Shown piece by piece: positions 1-7,640 of a stretch of 36,732 nucleotides of DNA. Numbering within the stretch: position 1 is the first letter of the stretch; the number at the start of each line of letters is the position of its first letter. This DNA is from an uncultured Oscillospiraceae bacterium (lineage in GTDB: Bacteria; Bacillota; Clostridia; Oscillospirales; Ruminococcaceae). The translations under genes and the position numbers were made by a program. The stretch is from assembly GCA_934448295.1 (NCBI GenBank), contig CAKSEY010000024.1, forward strand, positions 1 to 36,732, read 5' to 3'. Under the pieces are notes generated by a model. That model did no database searches. It had not been told where the DNA came from and saw only the letters and a program-made list of their open reading frames with translations.

Positions 1-200
1 GCCCTGTTTCACTGCATTTTTAGCTTTGGTACGTTTTTCGGGATTATTCGCGTTTACACAGTTGTTTTTTCAGACCCTATATAACTTTTGCAGGTACAGT
101 TACTTAAAACGAACCTCTGCCTGATATGGGATAACTGCGCCCTTTTTCAACTAAAAGGTAACGATCAAGGTAAAGTTCCTGTTCCGAAACATTATTTGCT

Positions 201-215
201 GGTCAATATTTGACC
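201..215. other. short palindrome downstream of the lipoprotein gene
   Basis: GGTCAA-TAT-TTGACC is a perfect 6-bp inverted repeat around a 3-nt centre. It lies about 80 nt beyond the stop of the minus-strand lipoprotein gene. A looser inverted pair surrounds it: CTAAAAGGTAAC at 151-162 and GTTACCTTTAG at 265-275. No gene was recognised in positions 1-295. The palindrome could be an operator for something left of the window, or chance in AT-rich DNA. Confidence 0.3.
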
Positions 216-295
216 GATTATGCTAAATGCCTCTATTTGCCTGTATTTTTGTGGGTTTTTAGAGGTTACCTTTAGTAAAGACAATTGGTCAAACT

Positions 296-1852
296 TTAGA
301 ATGCAAAAATAATATCATTCAGTTTCCATTCTCCATTTTCAAACACAGCTTCACACTCATGCGGCATCATATCATCACTCCAATATTTTTCCAGTTCGTT
401 ACGTCTTTCGTCGGAAATCGTTTCAAATAACGGTGTATACAGAAATTTGCATAGGATATCGGACTGCTCGATTATTTCGATTTTATATCCAAGTTCACTA
501 AAATACGGTCCTGTAGTAAGTCCCGTATAATTAGGATTGTACATAACCGAACCATTTCTTTCAACGAATGCAGGCTCACCAAGGTTTATATACCCTTCAA
601 TAAGCTTATTACTGATTGGCTCTGTATATGTGCTTTCTACTAGCTTATAAAACTCGGATAAATTATTAAAAAAACGAAATTCTACTAGAAGATATCCATC
701 TTCAGAACTTTCGTCAGGTTCTTGAATTTGAAATAATGCCGTCGTAAAATAAGTGTAGATACATATCATATTCTTGTCCATCAACTGGGAAATGGCCGAT
801 TCAATGTTATTATCCACATTTTTATCCAAGAAGATATTTTCATATGCTTTACATACGCCTGGATAAGAATGACAAAACAATTCGTCATCGGATGTATACT
901 CAATATAGGGTGTATCCAAGTTCTGTCTTAAACACTTAATGACGACTGTATCTACACATGGTGACCACCCGGAGCCATTATAATTGCTCCATTCCTGGCT
1001 GATTCCAGAAAGAGTAATACTCGACTGTGCATATTTATCCTGCCCAAGAAGATTGTTTAATTTTTCATTATTCTCAAAAACAAACGGGAGTGTGTCTCCG
1101 TAAAATGCCACTGTTTTTTTACCGTCAACATAAAAATCTGCATAAATTGTTTCTGAATGGAGTGAAGGAAAACACTCATTATTTAAAGAGTCAGAATATG
1201 GTAAAAACAAAATTGTTTCTTTTCCACCATATATGGCAGCGCCATAATCTTTTTCGTCACCAAGCCTAACAAGCAGACCTGTCAATGTGATTTCCCCATC
1301 AAGAGTAAGTCTCGAATACTGAGGATAATCTTTACCATACGCTGTTGTATGTTGGCAATACTCTGCTTCGCTTACTGTCAGAGATTTAATCTTGTCATTT
1401 ACACGAATTTGTTTATATTCAGTGGTTGGTTGTATTACGTCACCTATAAAATCCATTTCATCATTGAACTGTTCAGTGTCAATAAATGAAACATATGAAT
1501 TGCTAAAGCGCTGTATCACATAAGAACGATCATCTAAGAAAAAAGTACCGTCATTGAGAAGATGATCTGAGTTATCACCTAAAGGCTCTCCGTCAAGTAC
1601 GCAAATTACTAGTTCTGAATCAGATGTGTTTTGTGCTTCCGATTCTCTGGTACTACTGTCATAGAATTCAGCAGCCTCTGTTTTTATACGTTCTTCACTT
1701 GTGGTGGGTACAGAATAAGCCTCGGAGGTACATAAAACAGATTCGCGGCTGGGATCATCACATGGCTCACTATGTGATACTTGACCGTTGTGAACACTGC
1801 ATGATGTGGTGAACACTAACAGGAAAACAGCTAAAAACCTTAGATATTTCAT
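296..1852 (-). CDS. putative lipoprotein of unknown function (518 aa)
   Basis: This is a long open frame read on the minus strand with a purine-rich GGGGGAG ribosome site (about 1859-1866) just upstream of its ATG. The N-terminus is a lipoprotein-type signal: MK(Y)LR, a hydrophobic run at residues 5-15, then TTSC with Cys18 as the expected lipidated residue. The lipobox is weak because Thr sits at -3. A Ser/Glu/Thr-rich linker follows (about residues 25-80), as in many surface lipoproteins. The remainder is Tyr/Asn/Glu-rich with no family I recognise. It should be exported and tethered to the outer membrane face. The gene is AT-rich compared with the metabolic genes further right and sits among decayed genes, which suggests accessory DNA. 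The function is unknown. Confidence 0.7.
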   Translation of the reverse strand: MKYLRFLAVFLLVFTTSCSVHNGQVSHSEPCDDPSRESVLCTSEAYSVPTTSEERIKTEAAEFYDSSTRESEAQNTSDSELVICVLDGEPLGDNSDHLLNDGTFFLDDRSYVIQRFSNSYVSFIDTEQFNDEMDFIGDVIQPTTEYKQIRVNDKIKSLTVSEAEYCQHTTAYGKDYPQYSRLTLDGEITLTGLLVRLGDEKDYGAAIYGGKETILFLPYSDSLNNECFPSLHSETIYADFYVDGKKTVAFYGDTLPFVFENNEKLNNLLGQDKYAQSSITLSGISQEWSNYNGSGWSPCVDTVVIKCLRQNLDTPYIEYTSDDELFCHSYPGVCKAYENIFLDKNVDNNIESAISQLMDKNMICIYTYFTTALFQIQEPDESSEDGYLLVEFRFFNNLSEFYKLVESTYTEPISNKLIEGYINLGEPAFVERNGSVMYNPNYTGLTTGPYFSELGYKIEIIEQSDILCKFLYTPLFETISDERRNELEKYWSDDMMPHECEAVFENGEWKLNDIIFAF

Positions 1853-1966
1853 TTCTATCTCCCCCTAATACGGATATGAGTTTAATTACAAAAGAATATG
1901 ATTATGCATTTTAGACTCACAATACAAGATGTAATAGCACAAAAGTAATCCCCCTATGCTTCATTA

Positions 1967-2143
1967 TAATACAACACCGCACATTTTTTGGATTTCGTCT
2001 ATGTCGTTCTATTTATTTGCATTCTCTGTCTAGCATAAATATCGCTTGACATATGCCGATTCCTGAACAAAAAACAGAATGAAACAACATCTGGCAAGGT
2101 ATTTGACGTTATACCCGCCGAAAATTCATGCGGTGTTGCATTA
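1967..2143. repeat. 177-bp MITE-like element with 16-bp inverted ends
   Basis: The left end (1967-1982) reads TAATACAACACCGCAC. The right end (2128-2143), reverse-complemented, reads TAATGCAACACCGCAT, so the two match at 14 of 16 positions. The interior has no convincing open frame. The 314-bp gap 1853-2166 between the lipoprotein gene and the pseudogene consists mostly of this element plus AT-rich sequence. No clear target duplication beyond the TA-rich ends was found. The core CAACACCGCA is related to the GGCAACGCCGCA-type repeats near 3188, 5409 and 8566. Confidence 0.45.
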
Positions 2144-2166
2144 GATTCTCTTGTTTAAAAAATTAG

Positions 2167-2841
2167 TCAATACCTGCCTTCGTAATATGACAAATTAGTG
2201 TTAATACCAATTGTGCCATCCGAATGCATAAATTGAAACGGATTGCAACAAGTTGTTATAGTAATTGCATTTTTTAGCTTTCCGGTATCACTTTTTGAGT
2301 ATCTATTAAAAAACTCCATATATGAATATGTATGATATAATACAACGTGTTTTGCTGAGGTGTCTAAGGAATTAACGTTAGCTTCATATACGCTAACAGT
2401 TTCATTAGTTGGATCAATGCCAGTAATAATAAATGAGTGCATACCATATCATTTAGTGGACATGAATGTACCAGGAAATATGCTGTCAAAAAAAATTAAT
2501 ATTTTCCTTGGTAATACTATATCTTTCTTTAGAGTAAGCAGGGTCACCGTTTTTAAGTTACGGAAAACTCAATTATCTTCATCATACCACAAGAATATTA
2601 GGTTGTCAAGCCCTGTATCAATTCTTTCTGTATTAAGTCTAAAAGTAATCGTAGCCTTGTCAAACTCAGATGTTGTTTCAATCTCAAACGGCTCGCCGAC
2701 AAGCCCTACCACCTCGGAACACAGATAATCAACGCCCATAATGCTTTCAACAGTTGTAGTGCGATTAATATTTCCTGTGCACTCCATGTCTACAATAACT
2801 TCTGTAACAGCACAGTGTAACGTTACATTGCCTATTGACAA
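2167..2841 (-). pseudogene. decayed surface/amidase-like protein fragment with two in-frame TGA codons
   Basis: One minus-strand frame runs through this interval with TGA codons at 2569-2571 and 2449-2451. The upstream part has PFEIETTSEFDKATITF followed by LWYDEDN. This resembles a small beta-domain that I recall from large Ruminococcus surface proteins, where a fuller LWYDEENN-type motif continues. The downstream part (HSFIITGID, then VYEANVN and YSYMEFFNRYS) resembles the His-containing C-terminal half of papain-fold amidase-like domains. The 5' end has no proper start and runs into the csoR promoter, so the N-terminal portion is missing. The family likeness is from memory and modest; the two interruptions are seen directly. 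Confidence 0.5.
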
Positions 2842-2863
2842 TACGGCCGCAAAATATTATAAT
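2835..2863 (+). promoter_or_regulatory. csoR promoter
   Basis: TTGACA (2835-2840), a 17-bp spacer and TATAAT (2858-2863) form a consensus sigma-A promoter. Transcription should begin near 2870, at the edge of the CsoR-like box. Confidence 0.8.
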
Positions 2864-2870
2864 ATTACTG

Positions 2871-2886
2871 ATACCCCTATCTGTAT
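2871..2886 (+). promoter_or_regulatory. CsoR-like operator before csoR
   Basis: ATACCCCTATCTGTAT lies at the expected transcription start of csoR. Its ATACCCC...GTAT layout recurs before the metal ATPase gene (3306-3321) and resembles the C-rich/G-rich inverted repeats bound by CsoR proteins. Autoregulation is inferred. Confidence 0.55.
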
Positions 2887-2903
2887 TGACCGGAGGAATA
2901 GCT

Positions 2904-3179
2904 ATGAAACAATGTATGGACGCAAACAATCTGCACCGCAGGTTAAAGAAAATAATAGGGCAGGTGCAGGCGATAGACCGTATGATAGACGAGGACGTTC
3001 CCTGCGAGGATATCCTGTCCCAGATAAACGCCGCCAAATCAGCGCTGAACGGGTGCGGAAAGGTCGTGCTTGAGGGACATATCAGGCATTGCGTGAAGGA
3101 CGGAATCGAGCACGGCGACGCAGACAAGACCATAGAGAACTTCACCAAAGCCGTGGAACGCTTTGCAAATATGCAGTGA
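2904..3179 (+). CDS. csoR: CsoR-family metal-sensing repressor (91 aa)
   Basis: This is a small all-helical DNA-binding repressor of the CsoR/RcnR/FrmR family, which releases DNA when a metal or reactive sulfur/aldehyde species binds. Start: the ATG at 2904 follows GGAGG at 2892-2896; an upstream in-frame ATA at 2835 falls in the promoter and is not used. The protein begins with the basic helix NNLHRRLKKIIGQVQAIDRM. Cys34, His59 and Cys63 occur with spacings 25 and 4, the same as the Cu(I) ligands C36/H61/C65 of M. tuberculosis CsoR. Copper sensing is therefore the best guess. The gene precedes a P1B-type ATPase, and shared operator-like boxes lie at both promoters. The length is normal for the family. 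Confidence 0.88.
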   Translation: MKQCMDANNLHRRLKKIIGQVQAIDRMIDEDVPCEDILSQINAAKSALNGCGKVVLEGHIRHCVKDGIEHGDADKTIENFTKAVERFANMQ

Positions 3180-3187
3180 TTTATTAT

Positions 3188-3233
3188 GGCAACATCGCAC
3201 AATCGCACGACAATAATTATGCAGTATTGCCTT
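3188..3233. repeat. palindromic GGCAAC...TTGCC repeat
   Basis: An imperfect palindrome lies between csoR and its terminator. The left arm begins GGCAACATCGCACAAT and the right arm is ATTATGCAGTATTGCC, with 12 of 16 positions complementary. The stretch 3209-3235 (GACAATAATTATGC...TTGCCTTA) recurs inverted at about 5405-5431, with roughly 22 or 23 of 27 positions shared. It looks like a small dispersed palindromic repeat. Confidence 0.5.
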
Positions 3234-3235
3234 AG

Positions 3236-3263
3236 GTCAGCTTTTTCGGCTGACTTTTTTTTT
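3236..3263 (+). terminator. csoR terminator
   Basis: GTCAGC (3236-3241), a 7-nt loop and GCTGAC (3249-3254) are followed by nine T. It separates csoR from the ATPase transcript. Confidence 0.8.
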
Positions 3264-3269
3264 ACCCAC

Positions 3270-3299
3270 TTGACAACCTATACCCCTATATGTTATAAT
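3270..3299 (+). promoter_or_regulatory. metal ATPase promoter with CsoR-like half box in the spacer
   Basis: TTGACA (3270-3275), an 18-bp spacer and TATAAT (3294-3299). The spacer contains ATACCCCTAT (3280-3289), identical to the first ten bases of the box at the csoR promoter. A repressor bound there would block RNA polymerase. Confidence 0.75.
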
Positions 3300-3305
3300 A
3301 TACCC

Positions 3306-3321
3306 ATACCCCATGCGGTAT
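3306..3321 (+). promoter_or_regulatory. CsoR-like operator before the metal ATPase
   Basis: ATACCCCATGCGGTAT is an inverted repeat (ATACC / GGTAT) just past the promoter. It matches the ATACCCC...GTAT layout at csoR. Together with the half box in the spacer it suggests two CsoR contacts at this promoter. Confidence 0.55.
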
Positions 3322-3339
3322 ATAAAGGAAGAGAAACAT

Positions 3340-5211
3340 ATGAAAAAAATCATTCGAGGTCTGGAAAGGTTTCTGGAGCTCGGAGGGATAAAGAAGGACA
3401 TCGTGCTGCTTGCGATATCCGGGGCGGCGGTAATTTGCAGCCTGCTGAAATTCCAGCCGTTTCCCTTTGATATGGCGTGGGTCGCCGTTGTCCTCTGCGG
3501 ACTGCCGATAATCCTTGAAGCGCTGATAGGGCTTATCACCGCCTTTGACATCAAGGCGGACGTGCTCGTTTCGATGTCGCTGATCGCTTCCCTCTGCATA
3601 GGGGAGACCTTTGCAGCCGGGGAGGTCGCCTTTATCATGCAGCTTGGCGCCCTGCTGGAGGAGCTCACCGTGGCTAAAGCGAGAGCCAGTATAGAAAAGC
3701 TCGTCCACCTGACCCCGCGTACCGCCCGGGTTCTGCGTGGCGGCGAGGAGATAATTCCTGCCGAAGCCGTAAAAGTCGGCGACATTTTGCGGGTGCTCCC
3801 GGGTGAAACCGTTCCGGTGGACGGCGTGATAGTATCCGGGCAGACCTCTGTCAATCAGGCGGTAATGACCGGCGAATCTCTGCCGGTGGATAAAACCGTT
3901 GGGGATACTGTGTCCAGCGGCACGGTGAATCAGTTCGGCGCTTTTGAGATGAAAGCCACCCGGGTCGGCGAGGACAGCTCAATTCAGCGCATGATACGGC
4001 TGGTTCAGTCCGCTGACGCCGGCAAGGCAAAGATAGTCGGTATCGCAGACCGCTGGGCGACCTGGATAGTCGTTATCGCCCTGACTGCGGCGGCGCTCAC
4101 ATGGCTGATAACCGGGCAGATAATTCGCGCGGTTACGATACTCGTTGTGTTCTGCCCGTGCGCGCTGGTTCTGGCTACTCCCACCGCTATAATGGCGGCG
4201 ATAGGGAACGCCACAAAGCACGGATTCCTTGTGCGCGAGGGCGACGCGCTTGAACGTCTGGCAAAGGTCAACGTGATTGCATTCGACAAAACCGGAACGC
4301 TGACATACGGCGCTCCGGAGGTAGTTTCCGTAGTTAGCGTTTTAGATTCCCTGATTGAAACGGAGCTTTACCGGTTGGCGGCTTCCGCAGAGCAGCTTTC
4401 TGAGCATCCCCTCGGGAGATCCATAGTAAGCTGCTGTAAAAAAAGCGGCGCGCAGCTCTCTCACGCAGAAAATTTTCTGATGATCCCCGGACAGGGAGTA
4501 TGTGCGCAGGTGGAGGGAAAACAGATACTTGCCGGAAATCCGAAGCTGCTTGCGGAGCAGGGGGTAAAAATGCTCCCGCCGGAGGAAGCGCAGGAGCACA
4601 TAAACAAGGGCTTCACGGTGATTTATCTTGCAGTCAGCGGTGAGTTTGCGGGATTCATCGCCCTTTCCGATACCATACGAAAGGAAAGCGCCGCTACCAT
4701 CGGAGCGCTTTCGGGGCTGGGAGTTCAGCCGGTGCTTCTTACCGGAGATAACGAAAACGCAGCCGGAACGATAGCTGAAACGCTGAATATCCAAACGGTA
4801 CATTCAAACTGTCTGCCGGAGGATAAGCTGAAATACATCGGCGAATACCAGAGTAACGGAAAGCCTGTCTGCATGATAGGCGACGGCGTGAACGACGCAC
4901 CCGCGCTCAAAAAGGCGGACGTCGGCATTGCAATGGGCGGCATGGGCAGCGATATCGCCGTTGACGCGGCGGACATCGCGCTGGTTGACGACGAGGTCAA
5001 GGAGCTTCCGCATCTGATAGCGCTTTCAAAGCGAATGATGACCACCATAAAAATCAATATGTCATTTTCGATGGCTCTGAATTTCATTGCAATAGTTCTG
5101 GCGATAACCGGAACGCTTGACCCGGTGGTCGGCGCGCTGGTGCATAACGCAGGCTCGGTTCTGGTCATTACAAATTCGGCTTTCTTAATGAAATGGAGGA
5201 ACAAAAAATGA
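3340..5211 (+). CDS. P1B-type heavy-metal-translocating ATPase (623 aa)
   Basis: This membrane pump exports a soft metal ion using ATP. The ATG at 3340 follows AAGGAAGAG; an in-frame ATG at 3313 lies inside the operator and is rejected. Motifs in order: MTGES (actuator), FCPCAL with Cys272-Pro-Cys274 in the membrane metal site, DKTGTLT with Asp316 as the phosphorylated residue, SEHPLG (the HP motif of P1B pumps) and GDGVNDAPALKKADVGIAMG (hinge). It lacks an N-terminal Cys-x-x-Cys metal domain, so it is short for a CopA. The last helix reads HNAGSVLVITNSAFL, more like Zn/Cd or broad-range P1B pumps than the MxxSS pattern of Cu(I) pumps, whereas the CsoR partner points to copper. The metal is therefore uncertain. 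Transcription is probably derepressed by CsoR. Confidence 0.88.
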   Translation: MKKIIRGLERFLELGGIKKDIVLLAISGAAVICSLLKFQPFPFDMAWVAVVLCGLPIILEALIGLITAFDIKADVLVSMSLIASLCIGETFAAGEVAFIMQLGALLEELTVAKARASIEKLVHLTPRTARVLRGGEEIIPAEAVKVGDILRVLPGETVPVDGVIVSGQTSVNQAVMTGESLPVDKTVGDTVSSGTVNQFGAFEMKATRVGEDSSIQRMIRLVQSADAGKAKIVGIADRWATWIVVIALTAAALTWLITGQIIRAVTILVVFCPCALVLATPTAIMAAIGNATKHGFLVREGDALERLAKVNVIAFDKTGTLTYGAPEVVSVVSVLDSLIETELYRLAASAEQLSEHPLGRSIVSCCKKSGAQLSHAENFLMIPGQGVCAQVEGKQILAGNPKLLAEQGVKMLPPEEAQEHINKGFTVIYLAVSGEFAGFIALSDTIRKESAATIGALSGLGVQPVLLTGDNENAAGTIAETLNIQTVHSNCLPEDKLKYIGEYQSNGKPVCMIGDGVNDAPALKKADVGIAMGGMGSDIAVDAADIALVDDEVKELPHLIALSKRMMTTIKINMSFSMALNFIAIVLAITGTLDPVVGALVHNAGSVLVITNSAFLMKWRNKK

Positions 5212-5375
5212 TAGTTAAAATCATCGGACTGATAATCGGAATACTGGTTCTGTGCGCAGGGCTTTTTTATCTGCGGAAGGAAAGGAACGACCCGGAATCA
5301 AAGAAAATATACACAATAATCAGCGTGATCGGCGGAATTATCGCCTTGGTCTGCCTTTTGCTCTTGATTTTTTGA
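5208..5375 (+). CDS. 55-aa two-helix membrane peptide coupled to the metal ATPase
   Basis: The ATG overlaps the ATPase stop codon (ATGA), with GGAGGA at 5195-5200 inside the end of the ATPase gene. Translation of the two is therefore likely coupled. The peptide has two hydrophobic helices (about residues 3-22 and 35-55) joined by a charged loop, RKERNDPESKK, and no Cys/His metal site apart from a single membrane Cys. I do not recognise a family. Its fixed position suggests a small accessory subunit or stabiliser of the ATPase, but that is inference. It may otherwise be an unrelated membrane peptide. Confidence 0.65.
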   Translation: MIVKIIGLIIGILVLCAGLFYLRKERNDPESKKIYTIISVIGGIIALVCLLLLIF

Positions 5376-5404
5376 ACCAAAAAACACAGAAGCATATGGT
5401 TTGA

Positions 5405-5431
5405 TTAAGGCAACGCCGCATAATTATTGTC
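5405..5431. repeat. inverted copy of the GGCAAC...-type repeat
   Basis: GGCAACGCCGCATAATTATT (from 5409) is the reverse complement of the repeat at about 3209-3235 with a few mismatches. The two copies face each other around the ATPase and small peptide genes. Confidence 0.45.
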
Positions 5432-5467
5432 TTCCGATTTCAACGCTCGTGCCTTATACATGAAATT

Positions 5468-5497
5468 GCCCCCCGCAAGTACCGGCCTGCGGGGGGC
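5468..5497. terminator. strong GC hairpin after the GH31 and metal ATPase genes
   Basis: GCCCCCCGCA and TGCGGGGGGC form a perfect 10-bp stem with a 10-nt loop. It sits between convergent genes, 34 nt past the GH31 stop and about 90 nt past the small peptide. Neither side has a strong T run, so efficient intrinsic termination is uncertain. Confidence 0.5.
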
Positions 5498-5531
5498 GTA
5501 TCATTCTGTAAAGCTGTCTGTCGTGACTATA

Positions 5532-7511
5532 TCAGCGCTTCACGAAAACCGGAATGGATTTGAGCGGAGCGTCCGCAGTTATCCATGTGTTTCCATCAAT
5601 GACTTCTCCGCCGGAAAGAGCCTGCCATCTGCCCTCGGGGAGATAAACCTTTCTGCTGCGCTGACCCAGCTCCATCACCGGAGCCACAAGGTACTTTGAG
5701 CCGAGCATATACTGGTCGGAGATATCCCACGCGGTCTTGTCCTCCGGGAATTCGAAGAACATCGTGCGCATGAGCGGCGCGCCTGTCCTGCCGGATTCCT
5801 CGATAAGCCCGTGAATGTACGGAATGAGCTTTTCCCGGACGCCGAGCTGATCGCGCATTATCCTGAACGCTTCCTCGCCGTAGCTCCACAGCTCGTTCGG
5901 CTGACCTGTCTTGAGATATCCGCCGCCGAAATCCCGGTCGTCAAGCGGGGGGATATCATAGGGACCGCGGTCGCCGTGCATACGCAGGAACGGCGTGAAT
6001 ACCGCGAACTCGTACCACCTGAGAAGCAGCTCGCGGAAATCCGGGTCGTTCACGTCGTCGGTCATGAAGCCGCCGATATCCGTCGTCCACAGCGGAATTC
6101 CGGCAAGACCCATATTCAGCCCGGCGGAAAGCTGGTCGCGGAACGCTTCAAACGTGCTGGGCACGTCTCCCGACCACACCAGAGTGCCGTATTTCTGGGA
6201 GCCAGCCCACGCGCTTCTTATCAGATTTACGAAACCCGTCTGACCCTGCGCGGACATTCCGTCAAAGAACGCCTTTGCGTAGTGCTTCGGGAACCCGTTG
6301 CCGATTTTGAGCGCCGGCCCGCCGTAGAAACGGAAGTTCTCGTAATCGTACACCGCGTAGTCCGGCTCGGCGTTGTCCAGCCAGAAGAAATCAATGCCGA
6401 GGTCGGCGTAATTCTTCTTGCAGATATCCCAGAGGAATTTTTTCGCCTCCGGGTTGAACATATCTATCGTGCTGCAATCGCCCTGGTAGTCGTAGGTCTG
6501 CGCGGCGCCGCGCTCGGTGCGCTCCAGAAGCCCGAGGTCGTTCAGCGCCCAGTAGTTTTCGCACTTTTTGTCCACGCTCGGCCATACGGAAACCATCACC
6601 TTTATGCCCATGGAGTGTAGCTCGTCTGTCATTGCCTTAACGTCCGGCCAGTATTTCTCGTCGAATCTCCAGGAGCCCTGATACGGCCAGTGGAAGAAGT
6701 CGATAACTATCGCGCTGAGCGGTATGCCAAGCTCGTGGTATTTCCGCGCCACGGCGAGCACTTCATCCTGGGTGCGGTAGCGCAGCTTGCACTGCCACAG
6801 CCCGAGAAGCTCCTCGGACACGGCGGGAGTTCTGCCGGTCTGGGCGGTGTAGTTCTCGACTATCTCGGCGGGATTTTCGCCCACGGTTATCCAGTAGTCC
6901 ATCTCCTCGCTGTCCCGGGATATCCACTCGGTCATGTTCTTGCCGAAGGTCACGCTGCCCACCGAGGGATTGTTCCAGAAAAATCCGTAGCCCAGGGAGG
7001 ACACCGCGAACGGTATCGTTATCTGTGAATTCCTCTGCGCAAGCTCCAGCGTGCAGCCCTTTAAATCAAGATACGGCTGCTGGTACTGCCCCATGCCGAA
7101 CAGCCTTTCGCCGTCATTGCTCTCAAAACGGACTGCCATGCGCCAGTCGTTTCCGGCGGGACCTTTAAGCTCCCTGCCGACTATTTTCAGACAGCGGCTT
7201 TCCCGGCTGATAGTTCCGCCGTAGCTGCGGTAGTATTCCCGGAGTATCAGCTTATCCCGGCGGAAGAAGCTGAGCACGCCTGCAAAATTCACCTCTGCGC
7301 GGATATCTCCGTTTGTTATCAAGGAAAGCTCGTCTGTAATACGAATTTCCGCGGAATCTCCCGGAGTGTGGCTCAGGGCGTGGTCGTCGCCTGTAAAATC
7401 GGGATTCTGCGTAGCGCGGACGCGCAGGGAATTCTTCCCCCACGGCTCGATAAGCAGCGTTTCGCAGCCGTTCTTTGCAATGAGCTGCGCGTTGTTCTGA
7501 ATGAATCTCAT
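5532..7511 (-). CDS. GH31 family alpha-glycosidase (659 aa)
   Basis: Glycoside hydrolase family 31 enzymes cut alpha-glucosidic or alpha-xylosidic bonds with retention. The start at 7511 (MRFIQNN) follows GAGAGGAGC; ten extra codons upstream have no ribosome site. The order is an N-terminal beta-domain (about residues 1-200), a (beta/alpha)8 barrel, then beta-domains. The nucleophile is Asp379 in FFWLDNAEPD. The acid/base is probably Asp449 in WSGDVPS, followed by TTDIGGF. HMHGDRGP-like residues also appear near the barrel end (LRMHGDRGP). There is no signal peptide, so it should act in the cytoplasm on imported oligosaccharides. The WLDxAEPD motif resembles gut alpha-xylosidase-like members. 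Alpha-xyloside is the favoured substrate and alpha-glucoside the alternative. An AraC/cupin regulator is divergent. Confidence 0.88.
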   Translation of the reverse strand: MRFIQNNAQLIAKNGCETLLIEPWGKNSLRVRATQNPDFTGDDHALSHTPGDSAEIRITDELSLITNGDIRAEVNFAGVLSFFRRDKLILREYYRSYGGTISRESRCLKIVGRELKGPAGNDWRMAVRFESNDGERLFGMGQYQQPYLDLKGCTLELAQRNSQITIPFAVSSLGYGFFWNNPSVGSVTFGKNMTEWISRDSEEMDYWITVGENPAEIVENYTAQTGRTPAVSEELLGLWQCKLRYRTQDEVLAVARKYHELGIPLSAIVIDFFHWPYQGSWRFDEKYWPDVKAMTDELHSMGIKVMVSVWPSVDKKCENYWALNDLGLLERTERGAAQTYDYQGDCSTIDMFNPEAKKFLWDICKKNYADLGIDFFWLDNAEPDYAVYDYENFRFYGGPALKIGNGFPKHYAKAFFDGMSAQGQTGFVNLIRSAWAGSQKYGTLVWSGDVPSTFEAFRDQLSAGLNMGLAGIPLWTTDIGGFMTDDVNDPDFRELLLRWYEFAVFTPFLRMHGDRGPYDIPPLDDRDFGGGYLKTGQPNELWSYGEEAFRIMRDQLGVREKLIPYIHGLIEESGRTGAPLMRTMFFEFPEDKTAWDISDQYMLGSKYLVAPVMELGQRSRKVYLPEGRWQALSGGEVIDGNTWITADAPLKSIPVFVKR

Positions 7512-7534
7512 AATATGCTCCTCTCTGAAAGCGG

Positions 7535-7563
7535 TTGACATTTCTGCCTGTGTTGATTATAAT
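7535..7563 (+). promoter_or_regulatory. promoter of the AraC-family gene
   Basis: TTGACA (7535-7540), a 17-bp spacer and TATAAT (7558-7563) point toward the regulator gene, in the 129-bp divergent region shared with GH31. Confidence 0.75.
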
Positions 7564-7640
7564 AATAACAGCAAACGCGTAAAAATTCTATCAATATACT
7601 GGCTGAAACTATAACGATAATGTCAAAGGAGCGAGACGAA

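Noticed and set aside
1..295. Possible minus-strand coding tail at the left edge (VNANNPEKRTKAKNAVKQ)
   Set aside because: It is only about 24 codons, with a stop just upstream and no start or ribosome site; not enough to call a gene.
3313..3339. Upstream ATG for the metal ATPase
   Set aside because: It lies within the CsoR-like box and has no ribosome site; the ATG at 3340 has AAGGAAGAG at good distance.
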